A stretch of DNA of 64,000 nucleotides from Clostridia bacterium. Its GTDB lineage: Bacteria > Bacillota > Clostridia > TANB77 > CAG-508. Under the pieces are notes generated by a model. It was given only the letters and a program-made list of their open reading frames with translations. It was not told where the DNA came from and did no database searches. Numbering within the stretch: the stretch's first letter is position 1; each line of letters starts with the position of its first letter. The translations under genes and the position numbers were made by a program. The stretch is taken from positions 35,939 through 99,938 of the forward strand of contig JAFXVF010000012.1 in NCBI GenBank assembly GCA_017524665.1. Reading direction: 5' to 3'. Shown here piece after piece: positions 52,995-61,516 of the stretch.

Positions 52995-54350
52995 TTAAAG
53001 AAGTCTTCTACCTGTTACATACCTTTCATAGTAATATCCACTATTTAACGTGTCTGTAACAACACCTCTTTTTGAATTTGCTGCATGTATAAACTGTCCT
53101 CCACCTATATATATTCCACAGTGTCCGATGCTTACATTATCCCAGTCTCTAAATATTACAAGATCTCCAGGCATTAAATTGTCTTTTGATACATATGTTC
53201 CATTATTTGCTTGTGTTACTGCAGAATGAGCAAGTGAAATTCCGAATTGTTTGTATATATATTGTGTAAATCCTGAGCAGTCAAAGCTGTTTGGTCCTGA
53301 ACCACCATATACATAGCTATAACCCAAGTACTTTTTAGCTAAAGCAACAACTTCTTCACCTTTTGATGTTGCTACTGCAGGTGCGCTTTCTTCTTGCTTT
53401 GTTTCTGTTGGTGGAACTGCCTCAACTTTTGTTTCTTCTTTTTTCTCTTCAATTTTTTTGCTTTCTTCTACTTTGTTTTCAGTAACTGATTCTACTGGTG
53501 TTTCAATTTCTACTCTTTCTTGTTGTCCGCTTCTACTAGCTTCTTCAACTTTGTTGTCTGAAACAAGTCTTTTTGCTATATATGCTTCTTTTCCTTCATA
53601 TAGAATTTTGTACCAGTCATTTTCTTCTCCCATTATTTCTACAGACTTATTTCTGCTTATCTCTGCAACTATAGTATCTTCAGATTGAATAGGCTTTGAT
53701 CTAATGATTGCAGCTGATACATTTATATATCCAATTTTTGTAGATGGTTGCTCTTCATAAACTTCGGCTTCTTTAACTTCTTCTAGCATGCTTAACATAA
53801 CCCATCCAGTTATACCATTATCTAATTTAACTTTTCCCCAGTTGTTTAATACTTTTTCAACAGTTATTCTATTTCCAGCAACTGCTTCTCCTAAAACACT
53901 AGAAAATAGGCAAGGCGTAATTCTTATTGCTGTATTAGTTTTAATATTTTTTTCTCCTGTTGTATTAACTTTTTCTTCTTTGTTTTCTGGTTCAGTTTTT
54001 GTTTCAGTTTCAGGCTCAGTTTTGTTCTCTTCAGTTTTTTCTGTTTCTTCGATTGTTGCAGGTTCTTCCTTTGGCTGAACTTCTTCTACTTCTCCCATTA
54101 TTTCTAATAAGTCTCCACGAATATAGCCTGTACTGTTTTCATATTTTACCTTATACCAATCGTCATTTTTTTCAACGATTTCAACAGTTTCTCCCTGTTC
54201 TATTAAAGTTACAACATCTGAAGATGTGTTTGCTTCTGCACGCATTCTTGCTCCTTCAGATTTAACTGTTCCAGTCGCTGCATATGAATTAACTTGGCAT
54301 AATACGAATATCATTAGTGCAATAAAAAATACTCTTTTTACTACCTTCAT
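52995..54350 (-). CDS. Secreted SH3-domain NlpC/P60 cell-wall hydrolase
   Basis: 451 residues: signal peptide (MKVVKRVFFIALMIFVLCQV), three bacterial SH3 domains (about 27-85, 133-190, 205-265), Glu/Lys/Thr-rich linkers and a C-terminal NlpC/P60 domain with the catalytic Cys (GPNSFDCSGFTQYIYKQFG), His (GHCGIYIGGGQFIHA). It should cleave stem peptides of peptidoglycan. Own promoter; divergent from rubrerythrin. Confidence 0.94.
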   Translation of the reverse strand: MKVVKRVFFIALMIFVLCQVNSYAATGTVKSEGARMRAEANTSSDVVTLIEQGETVEIVEKNDDWYKVKYENSTGYIRGDLLEIMGEVEEVQPKEEPATIEETEKTEENKTEPETETKTEPENKEEKVNTTGEKNIKTNTAIRITPCLFSSVLGEAVAGNRITVEKVLNNWGKVKLDNGITGWVMLSMLEEVKEAEVYEEQPSTKIGYINVSAAIIRSKPIQSEDTIVAEISRNKSVEIMGEENDWYKILYEGKEAYIAKRLVSDNKVEEASRSGQQERVEIETPVESVTENKVEESKKIEEKKEETKVEAVPPTETKQEESAPAVATSKGEEVVALAKKYLGYSYVYGGSGPNSFDCSGFTQYIYKQFGISLAHSAVTQANNGTYVSKDNLMPGDLVIFRDWDNVSIGHCGIYIGGGQFIHAANSKRGVVTDTLNSGYYYERYVTGRRLL

Positions 54351-54380
54351 CTTTACTCTCCCATTTTTTTGTTCGAAGAT

Positions 54381-54409
54381 AGTATATACTTTATTAAAAA
54401 TTTTGTCAA
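54381..54409 (-). promoter_or_regulatory. Promoter of the NlpC/P60 gene
   Basis: TTGACA (54409-54404), 17-bp spacer, TATACT (54386-54381). Confidence 0.8.
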
Positions 54410-54450
54410 ATTTTTTTAAAACTAAAAAAGCTTTTTTTATTTACTATTAC

Positions 54451-54479
54451 TTGACTTTTACTCTCTTTAATCATACAAT
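54451..54479 (+). promoter_or_regulatory. Promoter of rubrerythrin
   Basis: TTGACT (54451-54456), 17-bp spacer, TACAAT (54474-54479). Confidence 0.8.
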
Positions 54480-54509
54480 GTATGCATAGTATTAAGGAGG
54501 GTTTTATTT

Positions 54510-55043
54510 ATGGAATTAAAAGGTTCAAAAACAGAACAAAACTTAAGGGCTGCTTTTTCTGGAGAATCTGAAGCTAGAAATAAATATACTTATTTTGCTA
54601 GTGTAGCTAAGAAAGAAGGCTATGAGCAAATTGCCAATATCTTTTTAGAAACAGCAGAAAATGAAAAAGAACATGCAAAATTACATTTTAAATATTTAAA
54701 TGGAATTGGAAATACAGAGGCCAATTTAGCTGCCGCTGCTGCAGGTGAAAACTATGAATGGACAGATATGTATGAAAACTTTGCGAAAGTTGCAGATGAA
54801 GAAGGTTTTGCAGAAATTGCTGCAACATTTAGAGGAATTGGAAAGATAGAAAAACAACATGAGGAAAGATATCGTAAGCTACTTGAAAATCTTCAAAAAG
54901 GTGAAGTTTTCCAAAAAGGAAGTATTGTAATTTGGCAATGCAGAAATTGTGGACATATAGTAGTTGGCACAAACGCACCAGAAATATGCCCTGTTTGCAA
55001 ACATCCAAAAGCATATTTTGAAGTTAAAGCTGAAAATTATTAA
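54510..55043 (+). CDS. rbr: Rubrerythrin
   Basis: 177 residues: ferritin-like four-helix domain with the diiron Glu/His ligands ([48 protein letters not shown]) and a C-terminal rubredoxin domain ([21 protein letters not shown]). It reduces hydrogen peroxide in anaerobes using NADH-linked electron carriers. AAGGAGGG precedes the ATG. Confidence 0.97.
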   Translation: MELKGSKTEQNLRAAFSGESEARNKYTYFASVAKKEGYEQIANIFLETAENEKEHAKLHFKYLNGIGNTEANLAAAAAGENYEWTDMYENFAKVADEEGFAEIAATFRGIGKIEKQHEERYRKLLENLQKGEVFQKGSIVIWQCRNCGHIVVGTNAPEICPVCKHPKAYFEVKAENY

Positions 55044-55078
55044 AAACGATATATACAAATGAAAGGATAGTGATTTAT

Positions 55079-55225
55079 ATGCCAGTAATGAACAACAATG
55101 GTGACTTATTTGATGAAAGAAGACGTACTACGCGTAGAAAAAATAACAAACCTGTAGACCATGAAAATAGAAAATCTGATAGAAGAAAAAAAGATATTAA
55201 TGCTTCATCAAAAAAGAAAAAATAA
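55079..55225 (+). CDS. Small basic protein downstream of rubrerythrin
   Basis: 48 residues from the ATG at 55079 (AAAGGA upstream; a second ATG at 55088 is possible). Very basic and polar (RRRTTRRKNNKP, DRRKKDINASSKKKK), probably disordered. Same transcript as rbr, ended by the terminator at 55231. No family recognised. Confidence 0.6.
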   Translation: MPVMNNNGDLFDERRRTTRRKNNKPVDHENRKSDRRKKDINASSKKKK

Positions 55226-55230
55226 TAACC

Positions 55231-55268
55231 AAAAAAGGACATTCATTTTAAATAGAATGTCCTTTTTT
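55231..55268. terminator. Bidirectional terminator rbr operon / rimO
   Basis: AAAAAAGGACATTC and GAATGTCCTTTTTT, a perfect 14-bp inverted repeat. Confidence 0.92.
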
Positions 55269-55271
55269 ATT

Positions 55272-56580
55272 TTAAATTAATTCTCCTATTAAATCATACT
55301 CTAGTACATCTACAATTTTGCATTTCGCGAATTGTCCTATTTTAAGACTTTTACTATTTTTTATCCAACATACTCCATCCATTTCAGGCACATCCATATA
55401 CGATCTTGCCATATAGTATTTTCCGTCAGCTGTTATGTTTTCAATTAATACTTCATAAGTATTTCCAATTTTAGATTTAAGATTTATATTCGATATTTTC
55501 TGTTGTAAACTCATTATTTTATTTCTTCTTGCTTTTTTTGTGTTAAAGTGTATTTGTCCATCCATCTTTGCTGCTGGAGTTCCTTCTTCTATAGAATATG
55601 CAAAAACTCCTAGCTTATCAAATCCTGTTTTTTCTACAAAACTATATAGTTCTTCAAAGTCTTCCTCTGTCTCTCCTGGAAATCCTACTATTAAAGAAGT
55701 TCTAATAATAGCATCCGGAATCTCTTTTCTAATTTTTTTAATCAAATTTTCTATGTCTTCGCCTGTTGTTTTTCTATTCATTCTTTTTAATATTTGATCT
55801 GATCTATGTTGAATAGGAATATCAAAATAGTGACAAATTTTATTACTGTTTTTTACAAGCTCAATTAATTCATCAGTAATACTTTCTGGATATGCGTATA
55901 AGAATCGTATCCATTTTATTTTTTCTATTTTTTCAAGCTTGCTAAGCAATTCTGGCAATTTTCCATTTTTATCGTATAAATCTGTTCCATATTTAGTTGT
56001 ATCTTGCGCTATTACAATTATTTCTTTTATTCCCTTATCAGCAAGCTTATTAGCTTCTTTTAGAATATCCTCCATTGGTCTACTTACAAATTTACCACGA
56101 ATTTGAGGTATCGCACAATATGTGCAATAATTGCTACACCCTTCTGCAATTTTTAAATATGCCGTTGTATCACCAGTTGTTATTACTCTTTTTTCATAAT
56201 CTAGCAAATCATTTTTAGGGCTACTGATTTTTAGCATCTGCTCAATTTTAATCCAAAAATTATCATACTCGTCTAAGCTGATCCACAAATCTACTTCAGG
56301 CATGCTCTTTTCAAGTTCTTCTTTATATCTTTTTACTAAGCATCCCATTGCAACAAGGTATTTGCATTTTCCACTTTCTTTATATACTGACATTTCAAGT
56401 ATAGTGTTTATTGCCTCTTCTTTTGCAGACTCAATGAATCCGGCACGTATTGATAACTATAATTTCTGCTTCTTCTGGGTTTGCAACAATTTCATACTTT
56501 TGGCTCTTAAAAAGTCCTATAGCCATTTCCGTGTCAACTAGATTCTTTGAACATCCTAATGAGATAAATCCAACTTTCAT
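55272..56580 (-). CDS. rimO: Ribosomal protein S12 methylthiotransferase RimO (+1 shift at CGG 56442-56440)
   Basis: Joined length 435 residues, normal for RimO. UPF0004 domain (MKVGFISLGCSKNLVDTEMA, then INTCGFIESAKEEAINTI), radical-SAM domain with CxxxCxxC (IAEGCSNYCTYCAIPQIRG) and a C-terminal TRAM domain. The first frame ends at TGC CGG ATT CAT TGA; skipping the C of CGG gives the family's invariant NTCGFI. The first and second cluster cysteines lie before the shift, the radical-SAM cluster after it, so both frames are needed. It adds a methylthio group to S12. Confidence 0.95.
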
Positions 56581-56604
56581 ATATTCCTGCTTCCTTTATA
56601 AAGT

Positions 56605-57765
56605 TTAGTTTATGTGTTTTCGCGTCATCTCTAATAAGTTAAGTTTTGTAAATCCTAAAATTTGGGTCTTTGACCTGTCTTTTTTTAGCTCTTCTTTTAG
56701 TAGTTGCTCTATATCGTCTTTGTCTTTTTTGTCATACATATCTATGTAATCAATAATTACAATTCCACCTATGTCTCTTAGTTTTAACTGTTTTGCGATT
56801 TCAATTGTGGCTTCTTTATTCACAGTATATACGGTTTGTTCTAAATCCTTATTACCTATATACTTGCCTGAATTTACATCTATTGCAGTTAATGCTTCTG
56901 TTTTATCTATTGTTATAAATCCACCACATTTTAGCCATATCTTTCTATTTTCTATGTCTTCTAATTGTTTTGTAATATCAAATGAATTGCCTGCATTTTC
57001 ATCATATTTTACTTCTACGTTTTTAAATTTCTCTGTTCTTTTTATTATGTCAGAATAAAGTGTTTGGTCATTTACAGTTATGCATTGCATTTTCTTTCCT
57101 GCAAAGTCATAAAGCACCCTGTCTATTGCATCATTTCCCTTAAATAAAAGCTTAGGTGCATTGTTTTGTGCTTTAGATTTTTTTAATATAATATTCCACT
57201 TATTGTTTAAATCATCTATATCATCTTTTAACTCTTTTTCGGTTGCCCCAACAGCTGCTGTTCTAATTATTGCTCCCATATTTTTAGGAAGTAATGATTT
57301 AACCATGTTTTTTAACTTTTCTGCTTCTGCAGCATTTTCAATTTTTTGAGAAACAGTTACAAAATTTACTTCTGGCATTATAACAACATACTTGCCTGAC
57401 AAGCTTATGTGTGTAGAAACCTTAGCCCCTTTTTTATTGCTTTCTGATCTTTTTACTTGTACAAGTAAATTCATTCCATTTCTTACAATCTCGTTAATGT
57501 TTTTATTTTCTTTTCTTTTATTTTCAATTGTTTCATCAACTTTAGGTAATATATCTTTTAGATGAATAAATGTATTTTTATTCTCTCCAATATCCACAAA
57601 TGCAGCTTGCATTCCAGGAAGCACATTTTTGACTATTCCTAAATATATGTTTCCTTCGATGTTTTCATTTTCTTCGTTTTGCATTATATGCTCAGTTAGC
57701 AATCCATTTTCTAATATCATTATTTCTTGTGTTTGCAAATTCTTTTTTATAATTATATCGTACAT
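56605..57765 (-). CDS. rng: Ribonuclease G/E family protein
   Basis: 386 residues: S1 domain with the RNase E-like insert (GNIYLGIVKNVLPGMQAAFV, DIGENKNTFIHLKDI) and the catalytic RNase H-like/DNase I-like part (ALTAIDVNSGKYIGNKDLEQ; GGIVIIDYIDMYDKKDKDDI). It ends at LLEMTRKHIN, as in the short Clostridia form, which lacks the zinc link of longer enzymes. Role in rRNA processing or mRNA decay. Co-transcribed with pth. Confidence 0.92.
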   Translation of the reverse strand: MYDIIIKKNLQTQEIMILENGLLTEHIMQNEENENIEGNIYLGIVKNVLPGMQAAFVDIGENKNTFIHLKDILPKVDETIENKRKENKNINEIVRNGMNLLVQVKRSESNKKGAKVSTHISLSGKYVVIMPEVNFVTVSQKIENAAEAEKLKNMVKSLLPKNMGAIIRTAAVGATEKELKDDIDDLNNKWNIILKKSKAQNNAPKLLFKGNDAIDRVLYDFAGKKMQCITVNDQTLYSDIIKRTEKFKNVEVKYDENAGNSFDITKQLEDIENRKIWLKCGGFITIDKTEALTAIDVNSGKYIGNKDLEQTVYTVNKEATIEIAKQLKLRDIGGIVIIDYIDMYDKKDKDDIEQLLKEELKKDRSKTQILGFTKLNLLEMTRKHIN

Positions 57766-57776
57766 ATTTTTTCCTC

Positions 57777-58334
57777 TCAGTTATATTTATTCATTGCTTT
57801 GTCAATTCCATCTTTGATAATTTGGATAATTGCATCTTTAGCTTTTTTAGTTCCTTCATTAAGTAGTTCCCATTCTTGCTCATCCACAGCACCTATAACA
57901 TGCTGAATTAGTTCCTTTTCTTCCCCTGGTTTTCCAATTCCCACACGTACTCTTGGAAAATCTTCACTGTTTATGCATTGGATAACTGATTTCATTCCAT
58001 TATGAGATCCTGCACTTCCTTTTCTGCGTATTCGTATTTCTCCAGGTTCTAAATCAATGTCATCATAAACTATTATCATGTTTTCAGGCTCTATTTTATA
58101 AAAGTTTTTATATTCTACAATTGATTCTCCGCTTAAATTCATATATGTTTGTGGCTTAAGTAATATAACTTTTTGTCCTTCAATTATGCCGTTTCCATAT
58201 ATTCCGTTAAAATTTTTTCTATTCAATTCTATTTCATACTCTTTAGCTAACTCATTAATTACATGAAATCCCATGTTGTGCCTAGTTTTATCATAGTCAG
58301 CTTCAGGGTTTCCTAGTCCTACAATTAAATACAT
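57777..58334 (-). CDS. pth: Peptidyl-tRNA hydrolase
   Basis: 185 residues with the Pth pattern: VGLGNPEADYDKTRHNMGFH (catalytic His), LLKPQTYMNLSGES, DDIDLEPGEIRIRRKGSAGS and HNGMKSV. It frees tRNA from dropped-off peptides, which is notable in a genome that appears to use frequent recoding. Normal length. Confidence 0.97.
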   Translation of the reverse strand: MYLIVGLGNPEADYDKTRHNMGFHVINELAKEYEIELNRKNFNGIYGNGIIEGQKVILLKPQTYMNLSGESIVEYKNFYKIEPENMIIVYDDIDLEPGEIRIRRKGSAGSHNGMKSVIQCINSEDFPRVRVGIGKPGEEKELIQHVIGAVDEQEWELLNEGTKKAKDAIIQIIKDGIDKAMNKYN

Positions 58335-58351
58335 ATCATTCTCCTATATAA

Positions 58352-59317
58352 TTATTTGGTAAAAAGCTTGATTCTGTCATGATAGCTTTTAATTACTGAA
58401 TTTATTTCAATACTTTGCTTTGCCTCATAAGGAATATTTGCAAAGCATTTCATTTTTTCATCATACTTTTCTGTTACTCTATTAAATGCCACAGTTTTAT
58501 CTACATTGTCACTTGTTATAATATTTTGAAGAAGTTCACTGTAAAAATAAACTGCCCTTTTTATACAACAAGCCTGTATTTCAGGTTCATCTTTAAAAAA
58601 GCTAATGCACTCATCATAAACGTCTATTGTGTCATCTAATCTTTTCATTGAAAAGTTATTTCTCATAATACTATTACTGCTTTGCACATACGCATATAAA
58701 GTATCTTGTAAGTCAACAATCTTTTCAGATTTATTAATTAATTTATATATTATTGTTTCATCATCTATTACCCTTCCAGGTACATATGCAATATTATCAA
58801 ATAGCTTTCTTTTAAAAAGCTTGTTGCACATAATAACATTTTTTACATGTTCGTCATCATCTTTTCCATATAACTCTATTAATGTTTCTTTTCTTGTCAT
58901 AACTCTTATTTGTTCTTTTTTATTGGGAAATGTATATTCTTCTCCTTCTAATACTCTGTCAAATCCACATTCTGCAAAGTCTGCTTGATATTGGTTTACC
59001 AAATTTATTAATGTTTCAAAATAGCTTTGTTCAATATAGTCATCTGCATCTATAAAAGAAATATATTCTCCTTTAGCAGTTTCAATTCCAGTATTCCTAG
59101 CTCTTGCAGCTCCTCTATTTTCAGTTGAAATATATCTAATGCGTTTATCATTTGAAGCATATTCTTCACATATTTTATTTGAATTATCTATTGAGCCATC
59201 ATTTATTAAAATAACGTCTAGATTTGTATATGATTGATTAAGTATACTGTCTATACATTTTTTTAAATATTTTTCCTTATTATATATCGGAACAATGACA
59301 CTAATAGTATTTTCCAA
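58352..59317 (-). CDS. Family 2 glycosyltransferase
   Basis: 321 residues. GT-A fold: SVIVPIYNKEKYLKKCIDSI, DVILINDGSIDNS, ARNTGIETAKGEYISFIDAD with the DxD motif. The start is a TTG placed nine bases after GGGGG; there is no suitable ATG. Probable role in surface polysaccharide or teichoic acid synthesis; substrate unknown. First gene of the GT-pth-rng-rimO operon. Confidence 0.9.
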   Translation of the reverse strand: MENTISVIVPIYNKEKYLKKCIDSILNQSYTNLDVILINDGSIDNSNKICEEYASNDKRIRYISTENRGAARARNTGIETAKGEYISFIDADDYIEQSYFETLINLVNQYQADFAECGFDRVLEGEEYTFPNKKEQIRVMTRKETLIELYGKDDDEHVKNVIMCNKLFKRKLFDNIAYVPGRVIDDETIIYKLINKSEKIVDLQDTLYAYVQSSNSIMRNNFSMKRLDDTIDVYDECISFFKDEPEIQACCIKRAVYFYSELLQNIITSDNVDKTVAFNRVTEKYDEKMKCFANIPYEAKQSIEINSVIKSYHDRIKLFTK

Positions 59318-59412
59318 TTATCAATTCCCCCTTTTTTTGTATTTTATCATGAAGGAATATTTTAATGCAATACTATATTTTTAAATATCTAATAATTTGC
59401 CAGTTATTAAAA

Positions 59413-59435
59413 AAGAGCCTTTTTAAAAAGCTCTT
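59413..59435 (-). terminator. Terminator of the 59442 glycosyltransferase gene
   Basis: AAGAGC and GCTCTT with inner T/A pairing, followed by T6 on the minus strand. Confidence 0.7.
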
Positions 59436-59441
59436 CTTTGT

Positions 59442-60548
59442 TTAATATTCACTATCATATTGTGCTATTTTTTGATACATATCTGCATCCGGTCTAGACA
59501 TGTCTTCTCTTACTTGTTTTGGCACATATGTCCTTATATCTGCAATAATTTTGCAGTAGTTTACAGCTTCTTCATAGTTGCCTTTTACTATTTGTGAAAT
59601 AATCATTTGCTGAGCCTCTTGTGCTGCGGGAACTTTTAGTTCTTCGCTTAATTCGTAAAACCAATGCATATTCATTAAAGTTTGTATTCTTTCTTCATCT
59701 GAAAGTAATGTTGAATCAATAAATTTATACATGATATATGACATATTTTTTGCATACATATATCTATAGAACTTTAATTGATTGTGCGCTTTAAAGTTCT
59801 CATATATTGCTCTATATGAACGGTTTATTCTTTCAAAATAATCAGCTGAGCAGTAAAATGACACTGATTTTAAATCATTGCTTTGGTTTCTTTGTCTATA
59901 ACAATATACTATGTCTTGAATGTAATATACGTTTTCAGATTCCATAAATGAATATGTTGTAAAATATGCGTCTTCGCCTGGAACACCTTCTAAGAATTTT
60001 ATATTGTGACTCTGTATGAACTCTTTTCTAAAAATCTTGTTGCATGCTGACCCATTTAGTACAAAGAAAGATTTCGTATAATCAGTTATTCTTAGTTTAA
60101 AGTCAGTATATTTTTGTAAATCAAATATTGGTTTTGTCCAAAGTGTTCCATCTTCATCTGCATTAATGTAATTTGCTGTAATAAAATCTGCATTCTTGCT
60201 TTCGATAGCATTATACATCGTTTGTACCGCATTTTCTGGTAGAAAATCATCAGCATCTGCAAACATTAAATATTTGCCATGTGCAATTTCCATTCCTTTA
60301 TTTCTTGCAGTTCCTGCAATTTTGTGATTTTCTTGTAGTTTTACAGATATAAAATTGCTGTATTTATTAGCATATTCATCCATTATTTCTCTACTGTTAT
60401 CTGTAGATAGGTCATCAACCATTATTACTTCTATTTCTCTATAATCCATGGTTTGTTTTAAAATTGATTCTAGCAAATCTCTTAGGTATTTGCCTGCATT
60501 ATAAACTGGAATTGTAAGTGTAACTTTGTATGAATTATTCTCTTCCAT
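59442..60548 (-). CDS. Family 2 glycosyltransferase
   Basis: 368 residues with GT-A motifs (LTIPVYNAGKYLRDLLESIL, IMVDDLSTDNS, ARNKGMEIAHGKYLMFADAD with DxD). The C-terminal half is helical. Related in type to the downstream glycosyltransferase but not a close copy. AAGGGGG precedes the ATG. Its promoter is nested in the terminator of the PHP gene. Substrate unknown. Confidence 0.9.
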   Translation of the reverse strand: MEENNSYKVTLTIPVYNAGKYLRDLLESILKQTMDYREIEVIMVDDLSTDNSREIMDEYANKYSNFISVKLQENHKIAGTARNKGMEIAHGKYLMFADADDFLPENAVQTMYNAIESKNADFITANYINADEDGTLWTKPIFDLQKYTDFKLRITDYTKSFFVLNGSACNKIFRKEFIQSHNIKFLEGVPGEDAYFTTYSFMESENVYYIQDIVYCYRQRNQSNDLKSVSFYCSADYFERINRSYRAIYENFKAHNQLKFYRYMYAKNMSYIMYKFIDSTLLSDEERIQTLMNMHWFYELSEELKVPAAQEAQQMIISQIVKGNYEEAVNYCKIIADIRTYVPKQVREDMSRPDADMYQKIAQYDSEY

Positions 60549-60581
60549 AAATCCCCCTTGCGTTTTAAAAAACTAAAAGTA

Positions 60582-60610
60582 ATTATAGTATAAAAAATAG
60601 AGATTGTCAA
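60582..60610 (-). promoter_or_regulatory. Promoter of the 59442 glycosyltransferase, nested in a terminator
   Basis: TTGACA (60610-60605), 17-bp spacer, TATAAT (60587-60582), perfect consensus. The -35 box starts in the loop of the hairpin at 60597-60629. Confidence 0.88.
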
Positions 60611-60629
60611 TTTTGGTTGCAATCTCTAT
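60597..60629 (-). terminator. Terminator of the rpiB-wecA-PHP operon
   Basis: ATAGAGATTG and CAATCTCTAT, 10-bp stem with a 13-base loop, followed by T6 on the minus strand. Confidence 0.75.
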
Positions 60630-60640
60630 TAATAATTGAT

Positions 60641-61516
60641 TTATATAAATTGGGCCCATGGTTGTATAATTTCTATTGGAATTTCCAGGTTGTTGTTAAT
60701 ACCTCTTCCCATGCAGATTCCCGGTTTATATGTTCCATGATAATCGCTTCCTCCAGATACATAGTAGTTATTGTTTTTGCAAAAATCTAGTAAAAAGTCA
60801 GTTTGTTCAGCTGTAAATTTACTATAATAACATTCTATTCCATCTACTAAATGGTCTTTGGTTAATGCATTTAATACTTTATTTGAGTTTTCTCCATATA
60901 CAAATACATGTGGTATAAATGCAAGTCCTCCTGCTTTATGAATAACTTCAACGACATCTTTTGGTTTTGGAACCAACTCTGAATTATCAATAAAATATGG
61001 ACTATTGGGGTTTGACATATGTACTCTATAAAATTCATGTGCATCGGTATAGTTAGTTTCCTCTAAAAAGCGCTGATTTTCATTGTGACTCAGTAGTTCT
61101 TTTATTATTGCAATTTCACCTGATTCTCTTTCAACATTGAATTTAATAGCTTCCTTGTCTAGAACATATCCTCTACTTATAAATAAGTCATATAGCTTTT
61201 TGCTTTCATGCCTATTAATAGCTTCATATGTTGGTGAAAATGTTGGTAATACCTCATTCATTATTTTTGTGTCAACATTATAACCAAGTATTTCTATTGT
61301 TGTTCCATCTACTATAGATTTCAGCTCACATCCAGGAATAATCTTACCATGAAAAATATTTCTTACTTTAGTGTCTTCCAATTCTTTATATCCTAAACAA
61401 GTATCATGATCTGTAATTGAAATACACTCTAGTTTCTTTTCTTCTGCTTCTTTTAGAATTTCTTTCACGCTACATGTTCCATCTGAATATGTAGTATGCA
61501 TATGCAAATCAATCAT
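60641..61516 (-). CDS. PHP-domain phosphoesterase
   Basis: 291 residues from the ATG at 61516 (GAGGAAAAGAAAG upstream). PHP metal motifs DLHMHTTYSDGTCSV, SITDHDTCLGY, IPGCELKS, FIPHVF and GGSDYHG are all present. Relatives hydrolyse 3',5'-nucleoside bisphosphates or act as 5'-3' exonucleases (RNase AM type). An upstream in-frame ATG (61573) would add residues including a CGG codon and lacks a ribosome site. Overlaps the wecA-like stop by a few bases. Confidence 0.9.
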   Translation of the reverse strand: MIDLHMHTTYSDGTCSVKEILKEAEEKKLECISITDHDTCLGYKELEDTKVRNIFHGKIIPGCELKSIVDGTTIEILGYNVDTKIMNEVLPTFSPTYEAINRHESKKLYDLFISRGYVLDKEAIKFNVERESGEIAIIKELLSHNENQRFLEETNYTDAHEFYRVHMSNPNSPYFIDNSELVPKPKDVVEVIHKAGGLAFIPHVFVYGENSNKVLNALTKDHLVDGIECYYSKFTAEQTDFLLDFCKNNNYYVSGGSDYHGTYKPGICMGRGINNNLEIPIEIIQPWAQFI

